From: Candidatus Parvarchaeota archaeon
GTDB taxonomy: Archaea; Nanobdellota; Nanobdellia; Parvarchaeales; Parvarchaeaceae
NCBI GenBank assembly: GCA_025920305.1
Contig: JAPDMB010000013.1
Location: forward strand, 1 to 12,468
Direction of reading: 5' to 3'
DNA length: 12,468 nucleotides
Shown in pieces: positions 1 to 7,164 of this stretch. A program made the translations under genes and the position numbers. Position 1 is the stretch's first letter, and every line of letters starts with the position of its first letter. The notes below the pieces were generated by a model. It was not told where the DNA came from. It was given only the letters and a program-made list of their open reading frames with translations, and did no database searches.

Positions 1-274
1 ATTTAAACCTTCCCGGGGTTATCCCCTTGAACTGCATTTCTCCTATGTTTTTAAGCAGGTCAGCAGCTCTTTTTGCTACCTTGTCCTCATCCTCATCCAT
101 CTTAGCGTATATGTTCGCTCTTCTCTTGCCTTTCATTATGTACACTGTTATCGGCTCAAATACGCCCCTCTCCACTATCGATACCTCTCCGTTGAATATC
201 CGTACTATCTCACTTTCAACAGAACTGCGGTTTATAGATGCGGTTATCCCCATCTTCTCTAATTTTTTAAGCAA
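1..274 (-). CDS. pmbA: TldE/PmbA-family protein, N-terminal part (cut by window edge)
   Basis: About 91 residues of the N-terminal region of a TldE/PmbA protein, the non-metalloprotease-like partner of TldD. TldD and TldE form a heterodimer that cleaves modified or unfolded peptides in the cytoplasm. What is seen: a leading helix LLKKLEKMGITASIN, then a strand-rich stretch (VESEIVRIFNGEVSIVERG) typical of the family start, then a Lys/Asp/Glu-rich helix (KMDEDEDKVAKRAADLL). The frame is open to base 1. The start is uncertain. TTG at 274 keeps the expected leading helix and begins 10 nt after the tldD stop; the first ATG is at 253 and would lose that helix. An in-frame TGA lies just upstream at 295-293. 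Assignment rests on position directly downstream of tldD plus the fold-like pattern, since the conserved C-terminal half is outside the window. Confidence 0.72.
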   Translation of the reverse strand, partial: MLKKLEKMGITASINRSSVESEIVRIFNGEVSIVERGVFEPITVYIMKGKRRANIYAKMDEDEDKVAKRAADLLKNIGEMQFKGITPGRFK

Positions 275-284
275 AATATTCGGT

Positions 285-1706
285 CTAATATATCATCACC
301 CCATCAATCAACATATTCGGCCCGCCAGTGAGAACAGGTATGCCCTGCATCGGGTCGCCCTTCCCGCATGTCGCCGCGTTGAACTCCAGGTTTCTATCAA
401 CCGCAACGACATTGCTCCATAGATTCTTCGTGGTTATCTCCATAACCGGATCCTTTATCAGTCCCTCGATTTTGCCATTTTTGACGTAGTAAGCTTCGAG
501 TCCGACGTATTTTTGATTCTCCCGGGTCTCATTTATATTCCATTCATTGAATGATTTCAGGTAGATACCCTCACCCATCTGCTCTAATAGTTCTTCGAAA
601 GTCAGACTACCTGGCTCCACATAGGTGTTTGCCATCCTGATTATAGGCTCCATAGATGCTACTGATGATCTTAGCGCTGCGTTACTACGCATCCCAATCT
701 TTCTTGAGTAAGATCTATCCATTAGGAAGCTGTTCACTACGCCTCTGTCGATAAGCTTCCTTTTCACAGCCCTAGTCCCTTCGCTGTCAAATCTGTAAAA
801 GCCGTATGAATTTGGTATAGTCGGATCGTCATATATGCTTACCGCCTCTGAACCTATCCTCCTTTTATTTAATACATCCTCTTTTTGGAAGTAAGAGCTA
901 CCGCCTTGCGCCTGTTCCCTTCCCATCACTCTATCAAGTTCGAGCGGGTGCCCCACACTTTCATGTGCCATAAGACCTGAGATCTCGCTTCCGACGATCA
1001 CCTTATACTTCCTAGGCACGACTTTATTCGTGTTCTTTGAGACCTTATGTAAAACTGGTATCTCCTCATTTAGTTTATTGAGCATCTTAGATCTCAGTTT
1101 GGAATACGAACCGACGTATCCTATCTGAAAATATCTGTTTATGGGATTCAGATCGTCTATCACTAGTGTGGTGATTGAATTCACCGATGGTATCCTCGAT
1201 TCTATCAGACTGCCACGGCTATCCATGAACAATTTTATGGATAAATTTATCCCTAAGAATATATTGTTCGTTTTGACTTTCTTATCATGCAGGTATTTTG
1301 ATATCTCATTCGCGTCCTTTCCAAGTTTACTTAGCTCTAAGTCTTCTACTTTTGCTCCATCCCCTTTAATCTCATACTTTTCCTTCGGTGGGGTCCCCTC
1401 AGGCGTTATATCGTTTATCTCGAATTTTTTAATTTTATTTATCCTGTCCTTTGTCTGATTTATTATCGCATATATATCAAATTTGTTTGGGATCATCGAG
1501 GATACGAATCCGACCTTCCCATTTTTCGAAAACCTTACGCCTAAATGTACATCATCGCTTTCCTCGGATATATTTAGTTTGCCGTTGGTTGTCCATACGC
1601 CCTTTGATATCACTTCCTCCAATGTTACCTGCAGAAAATCCACCGTTTTAGACAGTCTCTTAAGAAGTCTTTCAGGCAAATCTCTGTATTCTTCAAATTC
1701 AGTCAT
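285..1706 (-). CDS. tldD: TldD family metalloprotease
   Basis: A 473-residue TldD protein, close to the usual length (about 480). It is the catalytic half of the TldD/TldE heterodimer, a cytoplasmic zinc protease that degrades peptides fed to it as an extended strand. Seen directly: HESVGH at residues 248-253, matching the HExxxH zinc motif and followed by PLELD; SEGTRAVKRKLIDRGVV around 308-324; Cys447 in CGKGDPMQ, the likely third metal ligand as in the E. coli enzyme; and the closing GGPNMLIDGV block typical of the family. The ATG at 1706 lies 11 nt after the stop of the PAC2-family gene, and the tldE start follows about 10 nt downstream, so the three genes are probably co-transcribed. No missing key residue is apparent. 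Confidence 0.95.
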   Translation of the reverse strand: MTEFEEYRDLPERLLKRLSKTVDFLQVTLEEVISKGVWTTNGKLNISEESDDVHLGVRFSKNGKVGFVSSMIPNKFDIYAIINQTKDRINKIKKFEINDITPEGTPPKEKYEIKGDGAKVEDLELSKLGKDANEISKYLHDKKVKTNNIFLGINLSIKLFMDSRGSLIESRIPSVNSITTLVIDDLNPINRYFQIGYVGSYSKLRSKMLNKLNEEIPVLHKVSKNTNKVVPRKYKVIVGSEISGLMAHESVGHPLELDRVMGREQAQGGSSYFQKEDVLNKRRIGSEAVSIYDDPTIPNSYGFYRFDSEGTRAVKRKLIDRGVVNSFLMDRSYSRKIGMRSNAALRSSVASMEPIIRMANTYVEPGSLTFEELLEQMGEGIYLKSFNEWNINETRENQKYVGLEAYYVKNGKIEGLIKDPVMEITTKNLWSNVVAVDRNLEFNAATCGKGDPMQGIPVLTGGPNMLIDGVMIY

Positions 1707-1717
1707 AGAGCGGGCCC

Positions 1718-2416
1718 TTATCCGTAGGTTTCTTCCTTCAAGTTCTTGCTCTGGTTGGTCTTTGTTATAAGGTTATTCAGCTTGTCGCCTATCCTTTTGT
1801 ACTCATTTATCAGCTCGGTTGTATCCACATGTACATCGATGATGTTACCGAGGCTGTTTATAAGTGAAGCGGCTGCAAGTCCATCAGGGACACCCATATG
1901 CGTCTCTGCCATAAGCCCTAAAAATGGTGTCTTAGTCTCCTTCGCCATTAAGCCTATGCTTGCGTTTACACCTATCATTGCCCCTTCCTCCAATTCCTTC
2001 GCATCCTTTATTTTATTATCAAACCCCTCCGATACGAAATATACCTCGCTTTTATTTTTCTCTTCCGCTGTTTCCATAGCGTCCATCGAGATTATCCCCT
2101 TGGCTTTTATGGTCTTATACAGCTCAAATACGGCCCCTGTCAGTTCATCCACATGCGTAACCGGGATCGGGATTTGCGACGTTATGAATACGGAATCTTT
2201 GCCTTCAAAAAGCCTTATTGGATAATTCAGATGCCTGTTCTCTATTATGGCGACTTGATTCAGCCCATTTAGATTTATATGTCCAACTTTCTTCAGAATT
2301 CCCTTCTGTATGAGATAGTTTACAGCTAATAAAGATGCCAGTCCAGCTGTCGGGAATGCGGTAACTATATAGTGTCCTGGCTCTATCCGCGAATCAATGT
2401 TTATTTTGCCGCTCAT
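1718..2416 (-). CDS. PAC2-family protein (proteasome-assembly-chaperone-like)
   Basis: A 232-residue protein of the PAC2 family (COG2047-like), called the ATP-grasp-superfamily or proteasome assembly chaperone 2 group in archaea; its cellular role there is not firmly established. Seen: an N-terminal GHYIVTAFPTAGLASLLAVNYLI, which matches the family's GFPxxGLxGxxAxxYLI signature; VFITSQIPIPVTHVDELTGA near the middle; and GVNASIGLMAKETKTPFLGL and ETHMGVPDGLAAASLI in the C-terminal half, typical of the family. The C-terminus is a hydrophilic helix. An ATG four codons upstream (2428) is in frame. I prefer 2416 because the TATA-like CTTATAAA at 2445-2438 has its centre 25-26 nt from this ATG, the spacing expected for a leaderless archaeal mRNA, but only about 13 nt from 2428. 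It is followed by tldD after 11 nt, giving a small proteolysis operon. Confidence 0.88.
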   Translation of the reverse strand: MSGKINIDSRIEPGHYIVTAFPTAGLASLLAVNYLIQKGILKKVGHINLNGLNQVAIIENRHLNYPIRLFEGKDSVFITSQIPIPVTHVDELTGAVFELYKTIKAKGIISMDAMETAEEKNKSEVYFVSEGFDNKIKDAKELEEGAMIGVNASIGLMAKETKTPFLGLMAETHMGVPDGLAAASLINSLGNIIDVHVDTTELINEYKRIGDKLNNLITKTNQSKNLKEETYG

Positions 2417-2437
2417 ACGTATATTCATAGTTTATCC

Positions 2438-2445
2438 TTTATAAG
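2438..2445 (-). promoter_or_regulatory. TATA-like box ahead of the PAC2 gene
   Basis: On the minus strand CTTATAAA, preceded by an A-rich GCAAAAA that could serve as a BRE. Its centre is 25-26 nt from the ATG at 2416, suggesting a leaderless transcript for the PAC2-tldD-tldE operon. The preceding gene ends at 2523, so this is the only gap able to hold a promoter for that group. Confidence 0.55.
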
Positions 2446-2497
2446 TTTTTGCAACTCTCACTTTTTTATTGTTAGTGTTTTTATCTCTACCTTATCA

Positions 2498-2520
2498 AGT
2501 CGGGGGCTTCCTGCTCGCAG
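2498..2520. other. GC-rich patch in the 94-nt gap between the M50 protease and PAC2 genes
   Basis: The gap 2429-2522 is AT-rich except for this 23-nt block, directly after the protease stop codon. On the minus strand it contains GCAGGAAGCCCCCGACTT, which resembles, from memory, the conserved stretch near the right end of IS200/IS605 elements. The matching second arm (TCGGGGG) of the usual hairpin is absent. I see no good terminator: the minus strand after the stop has no T-run, and the only fold is a weak 4-bp stem. It may be an element remnant, part of a small RNA, or nothing. Confidence 0.25.
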
Positions 2521-2522
2521 AG

Positions 2523-3302
2523 TTAAATTGGGAAATAAGGCACTTTGCCTAGGAACATCATCAGACTTATTGCGGCGGATATTATGAAGAAAGTAGCCCA
2601 TACCTTCTTGTTCCATCTAAATACCTTCGCTCCATCTAAAGGCATTATGGGTATGAGGTTAAAGGCGCATAGGTAGAAGTTTATCAATGCCGGTATCGCT
2701 AATATTATTAGGAGTGGAAAGACAGAATAAAGTTCTACACCTAAGTTTACCGCTATGAACAGCGCCAGATAAAACAAGCCTAGAAAAATCGCCCCAAAGA
2801 TCATGTTTATTTTGGGTCCGGCGAATGAGATTGTTCCATACCTTTTTCTAAACCCGTTTGGATCGGTATACATCTCATTCGGATCCGGTTCAAAATAGGT
2901 GGCTCCAGGTGCTGCATATATAAAGCCGAACAAGCTGGTGATCATCGCAATTACCAACCCGAATACCCACATTCTGAAATGCGCCTCATATCCATACCTC
3001 TGTGCGTCGAATTTATGCATAAGTTCGTGCATTATGAAGCCGCAGGCTATCGCTATCATAGAACCGATTAACAGATATACAAATGAGAGCCCCCCTAAAA
3101 TTGATACTATATCGGTCCCGGAGAAATCTACGTACAATGCGTATGCGAAAGCTACGGACAGCACCAGCCATGCTATGCTTATATCCATTATCTCCCGGTT
3201 GTTGAAACCTTGTCTAAAGCGGCTAAAATCCAGTCTAAAACGGAGCCTGCGCAGAGAGCGGCCTCTTCTCCGCTTTATCACCCTAGCCTTTCTCTCTACC
3301 AT
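2523..3302 (-). CDS. Site-2-protease-like membrane metalloprotease (M50 family)
   Basis: A 259-residue integral membrane zinc protease of the S2P/M50 family, which cuts substrates within the membrane. Seen: HELMH at residues 92-96 (zinc-binding HExxH) in a hydrophobic helix, and NLIPIMPLDG at 215-224, the NPDG-type motif supplying the third zinc ligand (Asp223). About six membrane segments are visible, near 41-58, 67-98, 111-131, 164-187, 192-216 and 234-251. The segment 133-160 (GATYFEPDPNEMY to TISFAGP) is a typical insert of archaeal members. The first 37 residues carry 15 Arg/Lys, an unusual basic cytoplasmic tail. The start at 3302 overlaps the ksgA stop by 7 nt. An alternative ATG at 3188, with GGGAG ahead of it, would remove the REI preceding the first membrane helix, which looks like part of the conserved domain, so I kept the longer form. 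Substrate unknown. Confidence 0.92.
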   Translation of the reverse strand: MVERKARVIKRRRGRSLRRLRFRLDFSRFRQGFNNREIMDISIAWLVLSVAFAYALYVDFSGTDIVSILGGLSFVYLLIGSMIAIACGFIMHELMHKFDAQRYGYEAHFRMWVFGLVIAMITSLFGFIYAAPGATYFEPDPNEMYTDPNGFRKRYGTISFAGPKINMIFGAIFLGLFYLALFIAVNLGVELYSVFPLLIILAIPALINFYLCAFNLIPIMPLDGAKVFRWNKKVWATFFIISAAISLMMFLGKVPYFPI

Positions 3303-4078
3303 AGATTAACATCCATCATATCTTTGTAAACTCTTTTCAGATTTTCTACGTCTAAGAAGAACACTTTCTTCTTTAAATAGTCTCGGCCAAGGCTGTTAAG
3401 TTTTTCTCTTATTAAATCTTTGTCGCTGCTTTTTAATTTGCTTCTGCTGGATATGATCGCGGTGTAAAGATTCTTTTTCTTGTGCTGGAACAGCAGCCTG
3501 CAAAAGTCTATGAATCTCCGGTCTATTTCAATGTTTTTCGGCCTCAGTTTCACCACAGTTGAATCTACGGCTGGGATAGGTCTGAAATTTGTTCTGCTGA
3601 CATCCATTACTTTCTCTACGTTGCAGGTGTATGTACAGAAGACCGTCAGCATAGAATAATCCATATAGCCTGGTAAAGCAAGCATCCTCTCTGCGAATTC
3701 CCTCTGGTACATAAGTACGGCTATTGATCTTTGGTGGCTATTTAGAAAGTATATTATCCTCTCGGTTATAGGGGAGGCGATATTATACGGTAAGTTTGAT
3801 ATTATTCTGCTTATATCCTCTGGAAAGTCCATCTTCAGTATATCTGAATTTATAAACTCTACATTCTTGTGATTTGAGAGCCTCATCTTTGATTTATCGA
3901 TCAAGAAAAGGTCTTTCTCGACAGCGTATACTTTCTTGACCTTCGGCGCTATTTTCTCGGTCAGCCTTCCGTCTCCGCTGCCTATCTCCATCACTATATC
4001 CCTCTCATTCAACTCGGCCGCGTCTATGATTCTATCCATCACCATGTTGCTCTTAAGGAATATTTTGGAATTATTCAT
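3296..4078 (-). CDS. rsmA: rRNA small-subunit adenine dimethyltransferase KsgA/Dim1
   Basis: A 260-residue SAM-dependent enzyme that dimethylates two adjacent adenines in the 3' terminal hairpin of 16S rRNA during small-subunit maturation. Seen: FLKSNMVMDRIIDAA at the N-terminus (family start), SAM motif I EIGSGDGRLT at 31-40, acidic Glu54 in YAVEKD for the ribose hydroxyls, NSD around 77-79, the catalytic NLPYNIASP at 95-103, and FRPIPAVDSTVVKL near 165-178. A small basic helical domain makes up the C-terminus. The length is normal for archaeal members. The ATG at 4078 overlaps the stop of the upstream OBG GTPase gene by 4 nt (ATGA), and the 3' end overlaps the M50 protease start by 7 nt, indicating tight translational coupling. 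Confidence 0.96.
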   Translation of the reverse strand: MNNSKIFLKSNMVMDRIIDAAELNERDIVMEIGSGDGRLTEKIAPKVKKVYAVEKDLFLIDKSKMRLSNHKNVEFINSDILKMDFPEDISRIISNLPYNIASPITERIIYFLNSHQRSIAVLMYQREFAERMLALPGYMDYSMLTVFCTYTCNVEKVMDVSRTNFRPIPAVDSTVVKLRPKNIEIDRRFIDFCRLLFQHKKKNLYTAIISSRSKLKSSDKDLIREKLNSLGRDYLKKKVFFLDVENLKRVYKDMMDVNLW

Positions 4079-5214
4079 ACGATTATCTTGATTATCTGTC
4101 CGTTATCGATCGGTTTGTCGTTCCTTATCTTAAGCCCCGTTCTGCAGTCTATGGCGCCTTTATAGTTCTTAGCCACCTCTGTATGTACTTTCTCTGCCAA
4201 ATCTTTAGGAGTAGCATCCGCGGCCATGATATACGCATCTGGCATCACCCTGCCCTGGCTGTCTGTGAGCTTCTTCTCGTCTGCCACTGGGAAGACTACC
4301 TTCCAGTTCATTATTTTGAAGACTAGCTCGTTTATCAGCGTATCAACACCCGTGCTTCCAAATTTATCTAATATTTTGGCTATTATATCAAGCGCATCCC
4401 TCTGCTGTTTGTTTATCTCCTTTATTATTTCAAATCTTTTCCCATCATATCTTACGAAGCCGTGTCTCTCAGCTTCCTTGATCGTCAGTTCAGCCTCAGC
4501 CGAACATGGTATGAAAGTATAGTCAAATTTCGACCTTAGCTCCTTCAGTTTGCCTTCCAGATCTTCAGTAATATCCATCTTATTGCACGCTATTATCATC
4601 TTTTTGTCAGAGGTCAGCAGGTAGCTCGTGAAGTCGTCTAAATCGTCCTCATCCAATCTATGCAATTGAAATCTCTTAATGCCCTCCTTTATCGTCTCGT
4701 ATCTGAATCTCAGACCGGACAGTTCTTTATATATTGACAAAGCCAGTTCCTCGTCGTCTCTAGCCTTCACCTTCCTTATCAATCCGGTTATCCACGCCGC
4801 TATCTCCCCCTTTACCATCCTGATGTCTTCAGCTGGATCGTAGTTTTCAGCTTTTTCACCAGCTTCATTGGTTTTGCCGGATATGTCTATAACCTGAATC
4901 AATGCATCGGCTTCCATCGCATCCGTAAGGAATTTATTCCCAAGCCCTCTTCCCTTGCTTGCGCCTTTTACCAATCCCGCGACGTCTATAAGCTCGAATG
5001 GCACGTACCTTATGCCATCAATGCACGGAGCATTGTGCGGGTTGCACTTCAATTTGAACTCGCTTTCAGGGCATTTTATCTTCACATAGGCTATCCCTCT
5101 ATTGGGATCTATCGTAGTGAACGGCCTATCAGCTATCTCGACTTCCTCCATGGTCATGGCCTTAAATAGTGTGCTTTTCCCCACATTCGTGCGACCTATT
5201 ATACCGACCTTCAT
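4075..5214 (-). CDS. OBG/YchF-type GTP-binding protein with C-terminal TGS domain
   Basis: A 379-residue cytoplasmic P-loop GTPase of the TRAFAC class OBG family, probably ribosome-associated. Seen: G1 GRTNVGKS at 7-14, RPFTTIDPN at 30-38 (switch I/G2 region), G3 DVAGLV at 77-82, the glycine-rich GASKGRGLGNKFL after it, G4 NKMD at 211-214 and G5 CSAEAE at 237-242. The CNPHNAPCIDGIRYVPFELIDVAG block is characteristic of archaeal members. A TGS domain covers about 305-379, ending CRTGLKIRNDKPIDNGQIIKI. The same frame is open back to an ATG at 5295, but that adds 27 residues overlapping the upstream gene, whereas the family begins MKVGIIG. The ATG at 5214 lies 5 nt after the upstream stop. It is encoded with ksgA, which fits a ribosome-linked role. 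Confidence 0.95.
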   Translation of the reverse strand: MKVGIIGRTNVGKSTLFKAMTMEEVEIADRPFTTIDPNRGIAYVKIKCPESEFKLKCNPHNAPCIDGIRYVPFELIDVAGLVKGASKGRGLGNKFLTDAMEADALIQVIDISGKTNEAGEKAENYDPAEDIRMVKGEIAAWITGLIRKVKARDDEELALSIYKELSGLRFRYETIKEGIKRFQLHRLDEDDLDDFTSYLLTSDKKMIIACNKMDITEDLEGKLKELRSKFDYTFIPCSAEAELTIKEAERHGFVRYDGKRFEIIKEINKQQRDALDIIAKILDKFGSTGVDTLINELVFKIMNWKVVFPVADEKKLTDSQGRVMPDAYIMAADATPKDLAEKVHTEVAKNYKGAIDCRTGLKIRNDKPIDNGQIIKIIV

Positions 5215-5219
5215 AAATA

Positions 5220-5558
5220 TCAAGAGACGATTGTGACGATGAACTCTACGATCAAGAATACCAAGAAATAAAGTATGGATCGGGCAAAGTCCCACTTCCT
5301 CGCAGCATTTATAGAGAATATAAATAGATTAAATATTAACAGAGCCGCTCCTACAGGATACATCAATGTGCGCGATAGGCTGAGTACAACCCCGAACAGT
5401 ATAATCTCTACTACGAAGACGGGTATGATTATCTTGTCTGTAAATTTTTTAGCTAAATTCTTTATCTCTTTTTCGCTGTATTCTGCGATTATATAACTGA
5501 GTGGAAATGTAACTGCTATCAGTAGCATCATCGCCGTTTCCGCGTATATTATCGCCAT
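5220..5558 (-). CDS. Small four-helix membrane protein, unknown function
   Basis: A 112-residue hydrophobic protein that I do not recognise. Four likely membrane helices lie near residues 5-25, 43-61, 65-85 and 93-111. A charged loop (EYSEKEIKNLAKKFTDK) separates helices 1 and 2, and a short ARKWDFAR segment precedes helix 4. No signal-peptidase site or catalytic motif is visible. It is the first gene of the leftward operon with the OBG GTPase, ksgA and the M50 protease; its stop is 5 nt before the OBG ATG. The ATG at 5558 sits 27-28 nt from the centre of the ATTTAAAT box at 5582-5589, fitting a leaderless start, which supports the gene being real. It could be an accessory protein of the membrane protease, but that is inference from position only. 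Confidence 0.8.
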   Translation of the reverse strand: MAIIYAETAMMLLIAVTFPLSYIIAEYSEKEIKNLAKKFTDKIIIPVFVVEIILFGVVLSLSRTLMYPVGAALLIFNLFIFSINAARKWDFARSILYFLVFLIVEFIVTIVS

Positions 5559-5581
5559 TTATATTCGTATATTCTTTATTA

Positions 5582-5589
5582 ATTTAAAT
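5582..5589. promoter_or_regulatory. Palindromic TATA-like box shared by two divergent operons
   Basis: ATTTAAAT is its own reverse complement and is the best TATA candidate in the 60-nt gap between the leftward operon (ATG at 5558) and the rightward flippase gene (ATG at 5619). Its centre is 27.5 nt from the left ATG and 33.5 nt from the right ATG, compatible with leaderless or near-leaderless transcripts both ways. AT-rich sequence lies on both sides. Confidence 0.55.
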
Positions 5590-5618
5590 ACAATAGATGA
5601 AGGTTTAACAGCCTAAAT

Positions 5619-7160
5619 ATGTCAGATGAATTTACAGGCGAGCTGAATGAAGAAAGGATAAAAGTGGCATCTAATAGTTCATACTCCTTTATTGGATCAA
5701 TTATAAACTATTTTACATCCTTCTTCATAGGGCTCTTCCTAGCTAGATTTTTAGGTCCGGTTAACTTCGGTGTGTATTCTCTGGCGATCACATTATGGGC
5801 CCTATTCCTGACAATTTCATCGATAGGCATAAACGGCTCCTTGCAGTATGCAGCCTCCAGATACAAAGCTAGGGACGACAGACCAGCATTGAAGTGGGTA
5901 TTCAGGCATTACCTGCTACTCATCACCATAACGTCTATATCCATGAGCGTGGCTATGCTAGTTTTGGCAGGTCCAATCGCTTCTTTCTACCATGAACCGG
6001 TCTTGAGAGGCCTTTTAATAATACTTGCGGTAGGCCTTACGTTTTATTCCCTTGTGAGTTCATTTTATCAGAGTCTATTCACCGGATATCAGCTGCAGAA
6101 ATACAGATTCCTTGTAAACGCAACCTTGGATCTTATGAGGGTAGGCCAGATACTGGTTCTATACCTTGGATTAAGTCTGCTTGGTGTGATAAGCGTGTAT
6201 GACATAGCTTACTTTATCGCCTTCATAGTCGCCTTCTTCCTTGCAAGAAGAATACTGAATGATGTAAAGGAGGCGAGGGAGCCAGTTAAGGCCGAGACGA
6301 AGGAGCTTAAATCATATTCTTTGTTTACCTACAGCGGATCCCTGATTTCCATCTTCTACTCCTCATTTATCGTTTTGATACTTGGCTTCATAGCTCCAAA
6401 TCTCAGCTTTGTTGGTTTTTACAGGATCGGCTTAGTTCTTTCAGGTTTAGTCAGTGCGCCCGGCGGCGCAATAGCAATGTCCTTCTTCCCATCCATAACT
6501 AAGATGTTCGAGAAGAAAAATTATGATCATCTCTATAGACTGATGAAGGACTCTATTAGATTCTCTAGCCTTATAACCATACCGCTAGTATTCGGGGCAG
6601 CTGTTGCAGTGAATCCTTTGATCCGGCTGTTTTATCATCAAGAGTTCCTTGGTTCAGCTGGGCCATTCCTTATTCTGATGATAGGGGTTCTTTTAAGCAG
6701 TGTTCTCTCTCCGCTTACTACTGTTTTAAGTGCTGCCGGAAAACAGAAGTATTATATGTATTCTACCGTGTCAGGCGCAGTCATCGGCATCATCCTCTCC
6801 ATAACCCTCATCCCTAGATTCTTCTCCACAGGAGCCGCGCTTGTGTCTTTAGGCGTCACCGTCGTGACCATCCTCATAAACCTCTACTTTACAAGGAAAT
6901 TTATAGAGATAAGACTGCCGGTAGGGGCGATAGTCAAGGGAGTGATAGCCGGGCTGCTGATGGCGGGCTTCATCCTGCTGCTGCTTATCAACTTTACAAG
7001 GCTGATCTATCTGCCATTCATCCTAATAGCCGGATTGATATTGTACATATTCCTGCTGTACATTTTCAGAGCGATAAATAAGGCGGATATCATGTTTGTA
7101 TTGATGGTGACAAGATTGGACAGAATCTTCAAGTCATCTAAGGCGTCTAAAAAGATTTAA
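5619..7160 (+). CDS. Polysaccharide/lipid-linked oligosaccharide flippase (MOP superfamily, Wzx/RfbX-like)
   Basis: A 513-residue multi-helix membrane protein with about 14 hydrophobic segments, matching the MOP/MVF flippase superfamily. Seen: the N-terminal SSYSFIGSIINYFTSFFIG followed by LARFLGPVNFGVYSLA, the hallmark start of Wzx-like proteins; YQSLFTGYQLQKY near 150-162; a second-half repeat starting about residue 230 (SYSLFTYSGSLISIFYSSF); and a basic tail SSKASKKI. The inferred role is flipping dolichol-linked sugars outward for AglB, encoded two genes downstream. The GPI gene begins 4 nt after its stop codon, so the two are co-transcribed. The TATA-like box at 5582-5589 lies about 33 nt upstream of the start. 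The exact glycan is not deducible because no glycosyltransferase gene is in the window. Confidence 0.9.
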   Translation: MSDEFTGELNEERIKVASNSSYSFIGSIINYFTSFFIGLFLARFLGPVNFGVYSLAITLWALFLTISSIGINGSLQYAASRYKARDDRPALKWVFRHYLLLITITSISMSVAMLVLAGPIASFYHEPVLRGLLIILAVGLTFYSLVSSFYQSLFTGYQLQKYRFLVNATLDLMRVGQILVLYLGLSLLGVISVYDIAYFIAFIVAFFLARRILNDVKEAREPVKAETKELKSYSLFTYSGSLISIFYSSFIVLILGFIAPNLSFVGFYRIGLVLSGLVSAPGGAIAMSFFPSITKMFEKKNYDHLYRLMKDSIRFSSLITIPLVFGAAVAVNPLIRLFYHQEFLGSAGPFLILMIGVLLSSVLSPLTTVLSAAGKQKYYMYSTVSGAVIGIILSITLIPRFFSTGAALVSLGVTVVTILINLYFTRKFIEIRLPVGAIVKGVIAGLLMAGFILLLLINFTRLIYLPFILIAGLILYIFLLYIFRAINKADIMFVLMVTRLDRIFKSSKASKKI

Positions 7161-7162
7161 AT
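7155..7162 (+). promoter_or_regulatory. ATTTAAAT box overlapping the flippase stop codon
   Basis: The octamer contains the TAA stop of the flippase gene. Its centre is about 22-25 nt from two in-frame Met codons (7180, 7183) of the next gene. It could give that gene an internal promoter and a start at one of these rather than 7165. It may also be simply the Lys-Ile-stop coding sequence; evidence is weak. Confidence 0.25.
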
Positions 7163-7164
7163 CC

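Noticed and set aside
27..422. Open frame on the plus strand across the tldD/tldE junction
   Set aside because: It is antisense to two recognisable genes and shows no coding pattern of its own.
1746..2225. Open frame of 159 codons on the plus strand, antisense to the PAC2 gene
   Set aside because: Its product is low-complexity and Ser/Ile-rich with no motif, and the minus strand encodes a clear family protein over the same span.
2461..2487. T-rich runs in the 2429-2522 gap as a terminator
   Set aside because: The T-runs are on the plus strand while both flanking genes are read from the minus strand, so they would appear as A-runs in the transcript.
2899..3309. Plus-strand open frame opposite the M50 protease
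   Set aside because: It is a shadow of the HELMH-containing gene on the other strand.
5215..5295. 27-residue N-terminal extension of the OBG GTPase
   Set aside because: It overlaps the coding region of the upstream membrane protein, and the family begins directly with MKVGIIG; the ATG at 5214 is 5 nt after the upstream stop.
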